NCBI GenBank assembly: GCA_020346805.1
Contig: CP070790.1
Location: 888,046-899,866, forward strand
Length of the DNA stretch: 11,821 nt
From: Planctomycetota bacterium
GTDB taxonomy: Bacteria; Planctomycetota; Phycisphaerae; UBA1845; PWPN01
Direction of reading: 5' to 3'
Positions within the stretch are counted from its first letter, which is position 1; each line of letters opens with the position of its first letter. The position numbers and the translations under genes were made by a program. Below are positions 1 through 7,388 of this stretch, in pieces. A model generated the notes under the pieces. That model worked only from the letters and a program-made list of their open reading frames with translations, searched no databases and had not been told where the DNA came from.

Positions 1-1193
1 CGGCCGTCCTCGTAGAATTCAATCAACTTGAAGTTGCCCATGCGGATCGCCCCGCAGGGCGGCAACCGGTTATTGCTGTAGTGTGGATAGTGCCAGTAGA
101 TTGCATCCCGTGTCGGCACCCCTTCCTGTTTCAGCAGCGGGACCAGACTCACTCCATCGACAGGATGTTTGGATTTGATGCCGGCCATCTCGAGAATTGT
201 GGGATAAAAATCAACGCTGATCACCGGCTGGTTGCATGCCGTGCCCGGTTTAACCTTGCCGGGCCACTTGACGATCATGGGTACCCGCAGGCCGCCTTCA
301 TAAATGGTCCCCTTTCCCGCCCGCAGGGGAACCGGCGGACTGATGAATTCCAGTGAACCGTTGTCGGACATGAAAATCACGATGGTTCGATCGTCTATCC
401 CCAACTCCGCCAGCCCGGCCGACAATCGGCCGATGTTTTCATCCAGGCTGTCCACCATGGCAGCAAAAATCGCATTGCGCTGAACCTGGCCGGGTCGGAT
501 CCTGGCCTTGTACTTTGCGATCCGATCCGCCTTGGCCTGCAGCGGTCGGTGCACCGCGTAATAAGGGAGGTACAAAAAGAAAGGTTTGTCCTTGTTGGCC
601 TTGATGAATTTCATGGATTCATCGGTAAGCCTGTCGGTCAGATATTCGCCTTTCTTGTCCGCCGCTATGGGAACCTTATAAGGAGAGAACATGCCGGCGT
701 GGTGTCCGGCAGCCGATCCTCCGACGTTCAAGTCGAATCCGTGGTCGGTGGGCAGCGAGCCCTTTCCGCCCAGGTGCCATTTGCCGATCGATGCCGAGGC
801 ATAGCCGGCCTGCTTGAGGGCCTCGGCCAAGGTGACGGTTTTCTGCGGCAGACTTTGATTGATCTTGGGAATCCGCAGCCTGGCGAACGGTTCCGGTCTT
901 CCCGGCAGCCAGTCGGTTATATGTACCCGGGCCGGGTAAAGGCCGGTCAGTATGCTGGCCCGTGTCGGGGAACATACGTGGCAGGCGGCGTAGGCGTTGG
1001 TAAACATCATGCCCTCGGTCGCCAGCCGATCGATGTTGGGAGTTTGGTAAAAATCGCTGCCATAGCACCCCGGATCGCTCCAACCCATGTCGTCGATCAG
1101 AATGAATACAAAGTTGGGTTTGGGCTCGGTAGCCGATACCAGGAGGGACAAAGACAACCACAAGATGAGGATATTAATCGTGGTCCGTTTCAT
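1..1193 (-). CDS. Secreted arylsulfatase-family sulfatase (C-terminus cut by window edge)
   Basis: Type I sulfatase, expected to hydrolyse sulfate esters, probably on polysaccharides, outside the cytoplasm. I read 397 codons with no stop from an ATG at 1193 to the left edge; the C-terminus is missing. Residues 1-21 form a signal peptide (Lys-Arg, then a Leu/Ile-rich core, likely cleaved after VSA). Metal-binding Asp34-Asp35 lie in LIDDMGWSD. CSPTR at 74-78 is the sulfatase signature, with Cys74 the residue converted to formylglycine. GKWHLG (Lys138, His140), His215, SDNG (Asp277-Asn278) and Lys294 in RAGKGTIYEGGLRVP complete the usual active site. An AAAGG stretch lies 8-9 nt before the ATG. 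It is downstream of the DUF1571 gene but separated by a terminator, so it is probably transcribed alone. The substrate cannot be told from sequence. Maturation would need a formylglycine-generating or anaerobic sulfatase-maturating enzyme, not present here. Confidence 0.93.
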   Translation of the reverse strand, partial: MKRTTINILILWLSLSLLVSATEPKPNFVFILIDDMGWSDPGCYGSDFYQTPNIDRLATEGMMFTNAYAACHVCSPTRASILTGLYPARVHITDWLPGRPEPFARLRIPKINQSLPQKTVTLAEALKQAGYASASIGKWHLGGKGSLPTDHGFDLNVGGSAAGHHAGMFSPYKVPIAADKKGEYLTDRLTDESMKFIKANKDKPFFLYLPYYAVHRPLQAKADRIAKYKARIRPGQVQRNAIFAAMVDSLDENIGRLSAGLAELGIDDRTIVIFMSDNGSLEFISPPVPLRAGKGTIYEGGLRVPMIVKWPGKVKPGTACNQPVISVDFYPTILEMAGIKSKHPVDGVSLVPLLKQEGVPTRDAIYWHYPHYSNNRLPPCGAIRMGNFKLIEFYEDG

Positions 1194-1268
1194 GGCCCAT
1201 TACCTTTTTTAGAGAACTCGACGTCGATTGTTTGAATCAGGTATTCTACAGATAACCGGTCTCGATAC

Positions 1269-1308
1269 AAAAAAGCCACCGAATCGTCGATTATTCGGTG
1301 GCCTTTTT
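1269..1308 (-). terminator. Intrinsic terminator after the DUF1571 gene
   Basis: A perfect 10-bp stem (1275-1284 paired with 1293-1302, GCCACCGAAT/ATTCGGTGGC) with an 8-nt loop. On the minus strand it is followed by six Ts (1274-1269). It begins 24 nt after the stop codon of the DUF1571 gene. On the plus strand it is also followed by five Ts (1304-1308), so it could act in both directions, though there is no plus-strand gene to its left. It separates DUF1571 from the sulfatase. Confidence 0.88.
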
Positions 1309-1331
1309 AAGCGTGAGGACAGAATTATTGC

Positions 1332-2243
1332 TTATAGACCCATCCCTTTCTTGGTGAAGATCGAGTCGGGCAGGTTTGCATTGAGTTTGATCTTACTGGT
1401 CATATAACGACCCAGTACAACCGTTTTTTGGTCATCGGCGTATGCGGTGCAGAGTCTGGGCAGTAACAGTTCCTTGTCAATGTGAACGACCAGGACACGA
1501 TCGGGCCAGATGCCATCCTCGCCCGTGTAAGGTAGATGCCGTTCGAAGATCAGTGTTTCATGGCCTTCAACTTTTCCGTTGCCAACATACTTGAAATTGA
1601 AATCGGGGATCTTCTTATCCTGGGCGATCTTGCAGTATTTCAGAGTCAGGTGAAGAGAGTTTCGCAAACCGAATTGATTGATGGTACGCCTGGAGGCTTT
1701 CCGAGCATCACGGCCGGCAATCGGTCGCATGACATGACTTACAAATATCCGGGCGATGGGACCGGGTTCAACCACCGCCAGCTGTTGATTATCCTTGTCC
1801 ACCCAGCGATCCGCGACGTAAAGCACACGAGAGCATTTGTCCTCGTTCTTTATCCATTTGAGACGAACGCTGAAAGGTTCCTCGCGGAACATCGCTTCCA
1901 TCACCTGTTCCTTGGTCATCTTTCTGTTGACTAATTCCTGCTTGCTGAAAGTGCAGGTATAATCACGGATGCTGCGATCATATTGATCGAGGGCATCCTG
2001 AATGAATCCCATGGGATCGCGGCGGGCCGCATCTTCCAGCGATTCAACCACCGGTGGGGTCTCAAATGAGACGGAGGCAAAAGCCATATTGGATTTGGGA
2101 TTGGCTTCGGCCTTTGCCATCACCGGGGCGGATGATTTGTTAGGTAGACTCATGGCCCGCTGGTATTGAATCAGCAGACCGGCCGCCAGAAAAAGACCGA
2201 CCAAAACCCGTATTCGTTTGTTACTGAATTGTCTTTGAATCAT
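1332..2243 (-). CDS. DUF1571 protein, membrane-anchored or exported
   Basis: A 303-residue protein of the DUF1571 family, found mainly in planctomycetes and without a known function. A basic N-terminus (MIQRQFSNKRIR) followed by a hydrophobic stretch at about 11-26 indicates a signal peptide or membrane anchor. The recognisable domain starts near DPMGFIQDALDQYDRSIRDY and includes the YTCTFSKQE and EEPFSVRLKW segments, which I associate with the family. The family resembles lipoprotein-localisation (LolA-like) folds in general pattern, but that is inference. I chose ATG at 2243; an in-frame TTG four codons upstream (2255) is also possible and sits closer to a GAGAGG stretch, so the start is not certain. 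It ends at TAA and is followed by a strong terminator, so it appears monocistronic. The upstream gap of 573 bp must hold its promoter, but I see no convincing one. Confidence 0.82.
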   Translation of the reverse strand: MIQRQFSNKRIRVLVGLFLAAGLLIQYQRAMSLPNKSSAPVMAKAEANPKSNMAFASVSFETPPVVESLEDAARRDPMGFIQDALDQYDRSIRDYTCTFSKQELVNRKMTKEQVMEAMFREEPFSVRLKWIKNEDKCSRVLYVADRWVDKDNQQLAVVEPGPIARIFVSHVMRPIAGRDARKASRRTINQFGLRNSLHLTLKYCKIAQDKKIPDFNFKYVGNGKVEGHETLIFERHLPYTGEDGIWPDRVLVVHIDKELLLPRLCTAYADDQKTVVLGRYMTSKIKLNANLPDSIFTKKGMGL

Positions 2244-2255
2244 ATTTAATACCAA

Positions 2256-2828
2256 TTACCTCTCTCGGTCGCCGACTTGGGCCTTATGAGTCTGCCTGAT
2301 TGAAGCTCTCGTGTCGGCGGTCCCCTATAGTCAGGCAAATAATCTATTTCGCTCCGGCCGGGTGTGTATATACTGCCCACGCCTACATCATCCGCCCAGC
2401 ATTGTCATTATCGACCGATTGTCTATGGGGCCTTAATTAGTGTATTTTGGACCCGGTCCCACGCATTGCGTAATTCTGTTTAAATTGCGTCAATTAGGTA
2501 AGGACGCCGTTTGCGTTGAGACCACACAAAATATTGCCTGACCTCGCCAAGGCAATAAGCATAACAACTTGCCCCCCCTGATTCAACCTCTTGTACGGTA
2601 ACGATTTGTCCGAGGTTCAAAAAGTATTGACTTATGAGTCTCGGACCACATATTTATGTACACCTGAAACCCAATTCAGGTCGCATTTTTGGGTATTTAC
2701 CCTGCCCAGGGCTTAAAAAACGGCATTCTTGCGGAAAATTGTATAATCTATTGAGGTGAGTCTTTCTTAATATTGCTTTAAATTTGTCAATTATGCGGAT
2801 TTTCCATGGCGGCTTGGAGTGGGATTTT
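2256..2828. other. 573-bp gene-free gap with three tandem hairpins
   Basis: No credible ORF on either strand. Three perfect-stem inverted repeats lie close together. The first is 2532-2539/2550-2557 (TATTGCCT/AGGCAATA, 10-nt loop). The second is 2608-2614/2640-2646 (GTCCGAG/CTCGGAC) with a further partial pairing inside. The third is 2662-2668/2675-2681 (ACCTGAA/TTCAGGT), followed on the plus strand by cgca and five Ts (2686-2690). On the minus strand the first hairpin is followed by four Ts, so it could terminate the kinase operon. A weak minus-strand hairpin with a T6 run (2734-2715) is another terminator candidate for that operon. The element TTGCGT occurs three times at 2466, 2485 and 2511. 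The gap may encode a small RNA or carry 5' and 3' untranslated regions; no known RNA family is recognised. Confidence 0.35.
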
Positions 2829-3905
2829 TTATGGTCGCATCTTGATCGGGAGCCGTATCGTACAAACCGTGCCCTCGGGAGCGGGGGCCAGGGTAACTAT
2901 CCCTCCCATCTCCTTGACTATTCCGTGTACCACTGCCAGACCCAGACCCGGGTGTTGGGTTGGATTGTATTCGTCGTCGTTCTTGGTGGTGAAGAACGGT
3001 TCAAAAACCCGATCCAGATCTCGTTGCTGTATGCCCACTCCCGTATCGTGAACCTCGATAACGAAATTGTTGCTGTCCGTGGTTAATCTCAGTTCAATGC
3101 GAATTTTTCCTCCCTCCGGCATAGCCTCGCAGCAGTTATCAATCAGATGGTCCAGGACGGTGGCCAATTGTTTGGTGGTTACATGGGCATTAACGGGATG
3201 GATATCTGCTTCGAGTGTAATATTTTTTTCCTCCAGCGGAATTCGAATGGACTCAATGTATCGGTTGACTATCTCGGTCACCTCGTCGGTTATGGTGTCC
3301 TTATGTCCGCCTTCGGCAAAAGCGAGCAGGCTCAGGGTTAACCTGTTGGCACGATTTAACGTATCCATGGTGGTTTGTAGCGTTCGTCGATATATTTTTG
3401 CATTTCCGCTGTTAAGGGCGAAATCGATGGAAGTGATAATTCCACCAATCAGGTTGTTAAAATGATGAGCGACGGCGCCGGCCATCAAATCCAACGCCGA
3501 CATCTTTTGCGACTCAGCCACGTCGCGGAGTAATTCATTTTTTAAGGTGATATCCCGTACGCAAAGCGATATACCTTTACCTGTTTGGTTGTCGTCGACA
3601 ATTGGAGATATGGTTATTGCCAGGTGCTTATTTTCGTTATTATGGTCGGTGTATTCAAATTCGAATCCGCTGATTTTTCTCTCGTTGATCGCTCGTTTGA
3701 AGAGTTTGAAGATTTCATCTTGACGATCGTCGGCGAATATGGATATAGCGGGTTTGCCCGTTATTTCCTGTGCCGTTTTGCCGAAGACACTTTCGGAGAT
3801 ACGATTCCAGAAACGGATATTCAAATGTTCATCCGTGCCGATCAAGCCTACACCGGCATAATGGCATAGATTATTGAAGTAGTTTTCTTCTGTTGGATTG
3901 GACAT
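2829..3905 (-). CDS. PAS-domain sensor histidine kinase, cytoplasmic
   Basis: A 358-residue soluble kinase that should autophosphorylate on histidine and pass phosphate to a response regulator not present here. An N-terminal PAS domain covers about 10-120 (VGLIGTDEHLNIRFWN; SLCVRDIT at its end). The dimerisation region carries AVAHHFNNLIGG (144-155), with the likely phosphoacceptor at His147. The ATPase domain has the N box at 252-265 (DHLIDNCCEAMPEG), G1 DTGVG at 287-291, F box FEPFFTTK at 301-308 and G2 GLGLA at 320-324. No transmembrane segment is visible. The residue after the acceptor His, usually Asp or Glu, is His148. I chose ATG at 3905, 22 nt after the stop of the upstream lipoprotein gene. 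A GTG at 3968 would add 21 residues overlapping that gene and not resembling a PAS start. Neither start has a strong Shine-Dalgarno. The pair forms an operon. Confidence 0.9.
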   Translation of the reverse strand: MSNPTEENYFNNLCHYAGVGLIGTDEHLNIRFWNRISESVFGKTAQEITGKPAISIFADDRQDEIFKLFKRAINERKISGFEFEYTDHNNENKHLAITISPIVDDNQTGKGISLCVRDITLKNELLRDVAESQKMSALDLMAGAVAHHFNNLIGGIITSIDFALNSGNAKIYRRTLQTTMDTLNRANRLTLSLLAFAEGGHKDTITDEVTEIVNRYIESIRIPLEEKNITLEADIHPVNAHVTTKQLATVLDHLIDNCCEAMPEGGKIRIELRLTTDSNNFVIEVHDTGVGIQQRDLDRVFEPFFTTKNDDEYNPTQHPGLGLAVVHGIVKEMGGIVTLAPAPEGTVCTIRLPIKMRP

Positions 3906-3927
3906 ATCAATGTCCCGCCATAATTTC

Positions 3928-4893
3928 CTAGGGCGATCCGGTTTGCCGGCTGAGGACCGGTTTAACACGTTTTTTCTCGGTTACCTGAGGCGTAATAAAG
4001 TACATTGATTCGTACTTGCTTCCTTCAATTTCCTCACATAATAACAGTGAGCCCGCCAGGTGGCCGTGGTGGGCGCTATTGCTTGGTCCGATGACGAAAA
4101 ATTCGTCGGGTCCTAACTCCATCTCGAATGCCAATTCTCTAAGTACTTTGGTTGGTTGATGCGAGGGGTATTGAACCAGGCCGTTCGGCCCTACATCGAA
4201 TCGGGATGCGGTATAAGGTAATTTGATTTGGGGCATCATGCGAACCACCAGTAAATCCTTATTGTCTACGGAAAAACCGTATTCGATTCGCAATAAATTG
4301 ACGCTGTCCGCGTAATCTGCTCCCGCCAAATGGCCGTTTCGGCGGACGATGAATAGGGTCTGGTCTCTGGGCCGGGGATCCAGTTCCAGGGTGAAGGAGG
4401 CTCCGGTGGTCAGCGGCGTTTCCTTGGCTGAGGATTCGACGTTCTTTTCCTGTTCGAGCAGGGCTTTGATCGGCCGCCAGGAATCCAGCTTTCCCCTGGC
4501 CACCCTCAGTCCATTACGCTGCAGATAAAATGCCGTATCCGCCGGCAGCGCTTCTTCGTCCAGATGATTCCATATTTTTCCCGATTCGCTGAATATTCCT
4601 TTGGCAACTCGGGCTCTGAGTATATCAAAGCTGATTTGCCGAACGATTACTGTTTCTTGTTGCGATAAGGTACTTTGATTGCTTTTATGATCTTGGGTGC
4701 CTATGGTCAGGGCGCTATCTCTGCCATTGGGACTTTCCGATCGGCCAAACAGACGAAAACTTCCATTCTTACGGCCAGACCCGCCGGGATCGGTGCAGCC
4801 CACCGCAACCAGCAGGGCGGCAATTGACGCATATACTATCACTGCATGATGTTGGTTGGTGTTACAGTCGATAGGAATTCCCCATATTGGCAT
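3928..4893 (-). CDS. Putative lipoprotein of unknown function, first gene of a kinase operon
   Basis: I do not recognise this family. A hydrophobic segment ending in AVGC (Cys33, followed by TDPGGSGR) looks like a lipoprotein signal, so the mature protein of about 290 residues is probably membrane-anchored outside the cytoplasm. After a polar linker, a domain follows with segments such as SGKIWNHLDEEALP, FIVRRNGHLAG and LGPDEFFVIGPS; no catalytic motif stands out. I chose the ATG at 4893. The reading frame continues upstream to a TTG at 4995, which would put an implausibly long tail before the signal, so the start is uncertain; the n-region of the chosen start oddly lacks Lys or Arg. It ends with TAG; a second stop, TGA, follows six sense codons later. 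It lies 22 nt before the kinase ATG. The lipoprotein may sense something outside the membrane, but the kinase lacks membrane segments, so a direct link is speculative. Confidence 0.78.
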   Translation of the reverse strand: MPIWGIPIDCNTNQHHAVIVYASIAALLVAVGCTDPGGSGRKNGSFRLFGRSESPNGRDSALTIGTQDHKSNQSTLSQQETVIVRQISFDILRARVAKGIFSESGKIWNHLDEEALPADTAFYLQRNGLRVARGKLDSWRPIKALLEQEKNVESSAKETPLTTGASFTLELDPRPRDQTLFIVRRNGHLAGADYADSVNLLRIEYGFSVDNKDLLVVRMMPQIKLPYTASRFDVGPNGLVQYPSHQPTKVLRELAFEMELGPDEFFVIGPSNSAHHGHLAGSLLLCEEIEGSKYESMYFITPQVTEKKRVKPVLSRQTGSP

Positions 4894-5130
4894 ATTATTA
4901 CGCGAGGTTTGCACCCAAACACCAAGGCGTGACCGAATGTTTAACCTTATTTCATCACAACCTATGAGGGTAAAATCTTTGGGGCAACATGTCAATCCAT
5001 ATCGGTCAATCCCGTCTTATACCCCATCTGAGCGGCTTTCATCGGTGGATCAATTATCCAAGCCGATGCTGACTTGAATGCCCCTCTATTACCTTTGGGG
5101 ACGGTCGCGGAAAGTTATTGTTAACCACCC

Positions 5131-5160
5131 TTGACAACGACGGCAGATAGGCAGTAATAA
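5131..5160 (+). promoter_or_regulatory. Candidate sigma70-type promoter of the MttB gene
   Basis: A perfect -35 TTGACA (5131-5136) and a weak -10 TAATAA (5155-5160) are separated by 18 nt. Transcription would start near 5167, giving a leader of about 140 nt before the TTG start. In that leader, 5230-5244 is a short inverted repeat (TTTCT, GATAT, AGAAA) that might be an operator. Confidence 0.4.
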
Positions 5161-5293
5161 CGGTTCAATCCCATACAGGCTGTTTTTTTGTGACCTGTAA
5201 CCCAAACAAATAGACATGGTATCCCGTTCTTTCTGATATAGAAATGATAGAAGACTTACTACCTAGGATAAAAGTTTGTAAATCGAAACTAAC

Positions 5294-5300
5294 AGGAGGT
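5294..5300 (+). promoter_or_regulatory. Shine-Dalgarno that fixes the TTG start of the MttB gene
   Basis: AGGAGGT lies 5 nt upstream of TTG at 5306. No ATG or GTG is better placed, so the TTG is a well supported start. This also shows that the organism uses canonical Shine-Dalgarno pairing for at least some genes. Confidence 0.85.
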
Positions 5301-5305
5301 TACCA

Positions 5306-6775
5306 TTGGGCAAACTTAAGCATCAACTGCCGGGAATCAAATCCTCGTTATATCGACCCCTGAGCGAATCCGACGTGAAAAAAATAGCGGATTCGTCTTT
5401 TGAGATCCTCGGCAAATCGGGAGTGGCGGTTTACTCGGATTCGGCACTGAGGGCTTTTGAGGCTGCCGGTGCCCGGGTCGATGCTGATACTCGTATTGTT
5501 CGTTTGCCTCGTTCATTAGTGGAAGATGCCATTGGGTCCAATCCGTCTTCGATCACGTTATATTCTCGCAACGGCGAATACGATTGTGTGCTTGAAAAGA
5601 ATCGGGTGCACTACGGTACGGGGGGCACCGCAATTTATGTTCTCGATCCTGAGACTCACCAACGCCGGCCTTCCACCACCGAAGATATAATCTGGAACGC
5701 CCGTTTTGTTGAAGTCCTGGAAAATATACATTTATTTACCATTAACGTTTTCCCCAACGAGATCGAGGACAAGAACCACATCGACGTAAATCGTTTCTTT
5801 CACTCATTGAACAATACCGCCAAACACGTAATGGGCGGCATCTATTCCATGTCCGGTTTGCAACATGTGGTGCGGATGGCGGAGATGATCGCCGGCGGGG
5901 CCGACGCCCTTAAGGCTAAACCTTTTGTCTCGTTCATTACCCTGATGATAAGTCCGTTCAAGATTGACGACGACTACGGGGAAATGACCTGTTACTGTGC
6001 TGAGAAGGATCTGCCCATTGTGGTTCCCACCGAACCGCTGTGCGGAACGACCTCACCGATCACCCTGGCCGGTAATGTGCTTACCCACACCGCCGAGACC
6101 TTGGCCGGCATTACCCTGGTGCAGTGTGTTAAAAGGGGAGCCCCGGGCATCTGTGGTAGCGTAGGCTCGACCACCAATCTGCAAACCATGGACCATCTCA
6201 GCGGGTCCATCGAACGGGCCATGATCAATGCCGCCGTTTCCCAGATGGCCCAGTACTTTGAAATTCCGCTTTATTCGACCGGTGGGACTACCGACGCCAA
6301 GAAAGTTGACATACAAGCCGCCTATGAAAGCGCCATGTCCAGCCTGCTGGTTGCTATGTCGGGAGCCAATTACATCCATGATATAGCCGGACTTATGGAA
6401 TTCGACCTCACCGTGTCCTACGAAAAGCTGGTCATGGATAATGAGATCCTCGGTATGTGCCAGCGAGTACTGCGGGGCATAGAGGTCAATGACGATACTC
6501 TGGCCACCGAATTGATTATTGAAAAGGGCCCCGGCCAGGATTATCTGGCGGAGGAGCATACTGTTCGACACATGCGGGAGGAATTCTTCGTGCCCAAGTT
6601 GGCGAGCAGACAGAAACGTGATTCCATGGAGCCCGGCAGCGATGCCCTCAGCAGGGCCAGGCAATTTGTCCGCAAACTCAGAGGTAAAGAGCCTAGGGAT
6701 ATGCTACCGGCTGATGTGCGCAAGCGTATTCTTCAGGAATTTCCTGAGATCCTCAATCCCTCTTCCGTTAAATGA
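5306..6775 (+). CDS. MttB-family corrinoid methyltransferase, non-pyrrolysine type
   Basis: A 489-residue member of the trimethylamine methyltransferase (MttB/COG5598) superfamily. Such enzymes move a methyl group from a quaternary or tertiary amine to a cognate corrinoid protein in the cytoplasm. Family hallmarks seen are GTGGTA (104-109), the TTSPITLAGNVLTHTAETLAG segment (248-268), GAPGICGS (278-285), and STGGTTDAKKVD with DIQAAYE (324-341). The frame has no in-frame TAG, so unlike true trimethylamine MttB it lacks pyrrolysine. Non-Pyl relatives include glycine betaine (MtgB), proline betaine (MtpB) and carnitine (MtcB) demethylases; the substrate here cannot be assigned. The length is normal for the family. 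The start is TTG with an AGGAGGT Shine-Dalgarno. It stands alone: no corrinoid protein, methyltransferase II, reactivase or transporter is adjacent in this window, so its partners must be encoded elsewhere. It converges with the small gene at 6805-7065. Confidence 0.93.
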   Translation: MGKLKHQLPGIKSSLYRPLSESDVKKIADSSFEILGKSGVAVYSDSALRAFEAAGARVDADTRIVRLPRSLVEDAIGSNPSSITLYSRNGEYDCVLEKNRVHYGTGGTAIYVLDPETHQRRPSTTEDIIWNARFVEVLENIHLFTINVFPNEIEDKNHIDVNRFFHSLNNTAKHVMGGIYSMSGLQHVVRMAEMIAGGADALKAKPFVSFITLMISPFKIDDDYGEMTCYCAEKDLPIVVPTEPLCGTTSPITLAGNVLTHTAETLAGITLVQCVKRGAPGICGSVGSTTNLQTMDHLSGSIERAMINAAVSQMAQYFEIPLYSTGGTTDAKKVDIQAAYESAMSSLLVAMSGANYIHDIAGLMEFDLTVSYEKLVMDNEILGMCQRVLRGIEVNDDTLATELIIEKGPGQDYLAEEHTVRHMREEFFVPKLASRQKRDSMEPGSDALSRARQFVRKLRGKEPRDMLPADVRKRILQEFPEILNPSSVK

Positions 6776-6804
6776 TGTGGATAGAATTATAGACTGTTTG
6801 GTAT

Positions 6805-7065
6805 TCAAACTTGGGCGCTGACTTTATCTTTTTTGAATGATATTTTCACGTCTTTTATAGATGTTTTCCCACCCGTATCAAGGCAGGGCGGTTCCGACTG
6901 CATAGTTTTAAACGGATTCCAGGCAGGATCATTTGGTTTGTATACACTGGGGGCGTTGAGGCCGCCTTTTTTGATTTGTAGACATCCGCAGGTTTTACAC
7001 CGCCAGACCAGCACGTTGATGCTCTGACGGGTACGTGTCGGATCCATCATCCAATCATGTTTCAT
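6805..7065 (-). CDS. Small Cys-containing hypothetical protein (86 aa)
   Basis: Not recognised. It begins with ATG at 7065, 6 nt after an AGGGGG ribosome binding site, and ends with TGA. The sequence has WRCKTCGC at 22-28 (Cys23, Cys26, Cys28) and a further Cys61 in EPPCLD, so a zinc-ribbon-like or other metal-binding knuckle is possible, but a second CxxC pair is missing. The C-terminus is Lys-rich (KISFKKDKVSAQ). There is no signal peptide or membrane segment, so it should be cytoplasmic. The clear ribosome binding site and the low-complexity-free sequence make it likely to be real. Its leader contains a perfect 12-bp hairpin just before the Shine-Dalgarno. Its stop is 29 nt from the MttB stop on the opposite strand. 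Confidence 0.68.
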   Translation of the reverse strand: MKHDWMMDPTRTRQSINVLVWRCKTCGCLQIKKGGLNAPSVYKPNDPAWNPFKTMQSEPPCLDTGGKTSIKDVKISFKKDKVSAQV

Positions 7066-7080
7066 TGCTGTCCCCCTAAA

Positions 7081-7115
7081 TCAGACAAGGGTACCCCGGT
7101 GAAACCCTTGTCTGA
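7081..7115 (-). promoter_or_regulatory. Perfect 12-bp hairpin next to the ribosome binding site of the 86-aa gene
   Basis: TCAGACAAGGGT (7081-7092) pairs perfectly with ACCCTTGTCTGA (7104-7115) around an 11-nt loop. On the minus strand the stem ends only a few nt before the AGGGGG Shine-Dalgarno at about 7072-7077. It is not followed by a T run in either direction, so it is not a classic terminator. It may be an operator for a dimeric regulator or a leader RNA hairpin that affects translation or mRNA stability. Confidence 0.55.
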
Positions 7116-7388
7116 TGTTAACTATTTTCGTTCTCATTTTATTAGACGCACGAAACAGTTAATTTGTTTCACGAAAATTACAAATTTTTTGGGTCTCACC
7201 GGAATCGATCTGTGAGCGAAGGGGTTTACCAACCGACTATTCTTATGACAGAACAGGCAGGTCGCATCCTTCCTGCGCCCGTAATACATCGGATAACCGG
7301 GGTATCTTTCAACACCCCTTGTTCTGTACCACTGTACAACATGCCTTTTTTTGCCCTGAGAACTGTGATTTTTTATGTTTGAAAAGCC
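7116..7388. other. Gene-free gap with a possible branched RNA structure
   Basis: No credible ORF. This is the space between the SMP-30 stop and the leader of the 86-aa gene, both on the minus strand. An outer 8-bp repeat ACAGAACA (7248-7255)/TGTTCTGT (7320-7327) encloses two hairpins: CGCA/TGCG at 7263-7277 and GGGGT/ACCCC within 7299-7318. A further small hairpin TGTAC/GTACA lies at 7325-7338, followed by a T7 run on the plus strand. Shorter AT-rich inverted repeats lie at 7152-7168 and 7161-7186. I see no strong promoter and no terminator for the SMP-30 gene. Confidence 0.35.

Noticed and set aside
81..1235. Plus-strand open frames of 91 and 228 codons and a minus-strand 161-codon frame
   Set aside because: They lie inside the sulfatase gene in other frames; the sulfatase frame has all the family motifs.
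2283..2641. Direct repeat of CTTATGAGTCT at 2283 and 2631
   Set aside because: A single 11-nt repeat pair with no other structure linking the copies; likely chance.
2742..2747. Plus-strand TATAAT as a promoter
   Set aside because: No -35 box at proper spacing and no plus-strand gene follows; it faces the end of the kinase gene.
5306..6775. MttB homologue as a pyrrolysine protein
   Set aside because: The frame has no TAG from start to stop; its length is complete without readthrough.
7260..7273. Minus-strand GGAAGGATGCGACC resembles the GGAAGGAAGCAGCC loop of SRP 4.5S RNA
   Set aside because: The closing C-G pairs around the GGAA loop and the AGCAG internal loop of SRP RNA are missing, and the flanks do not form its long helix.
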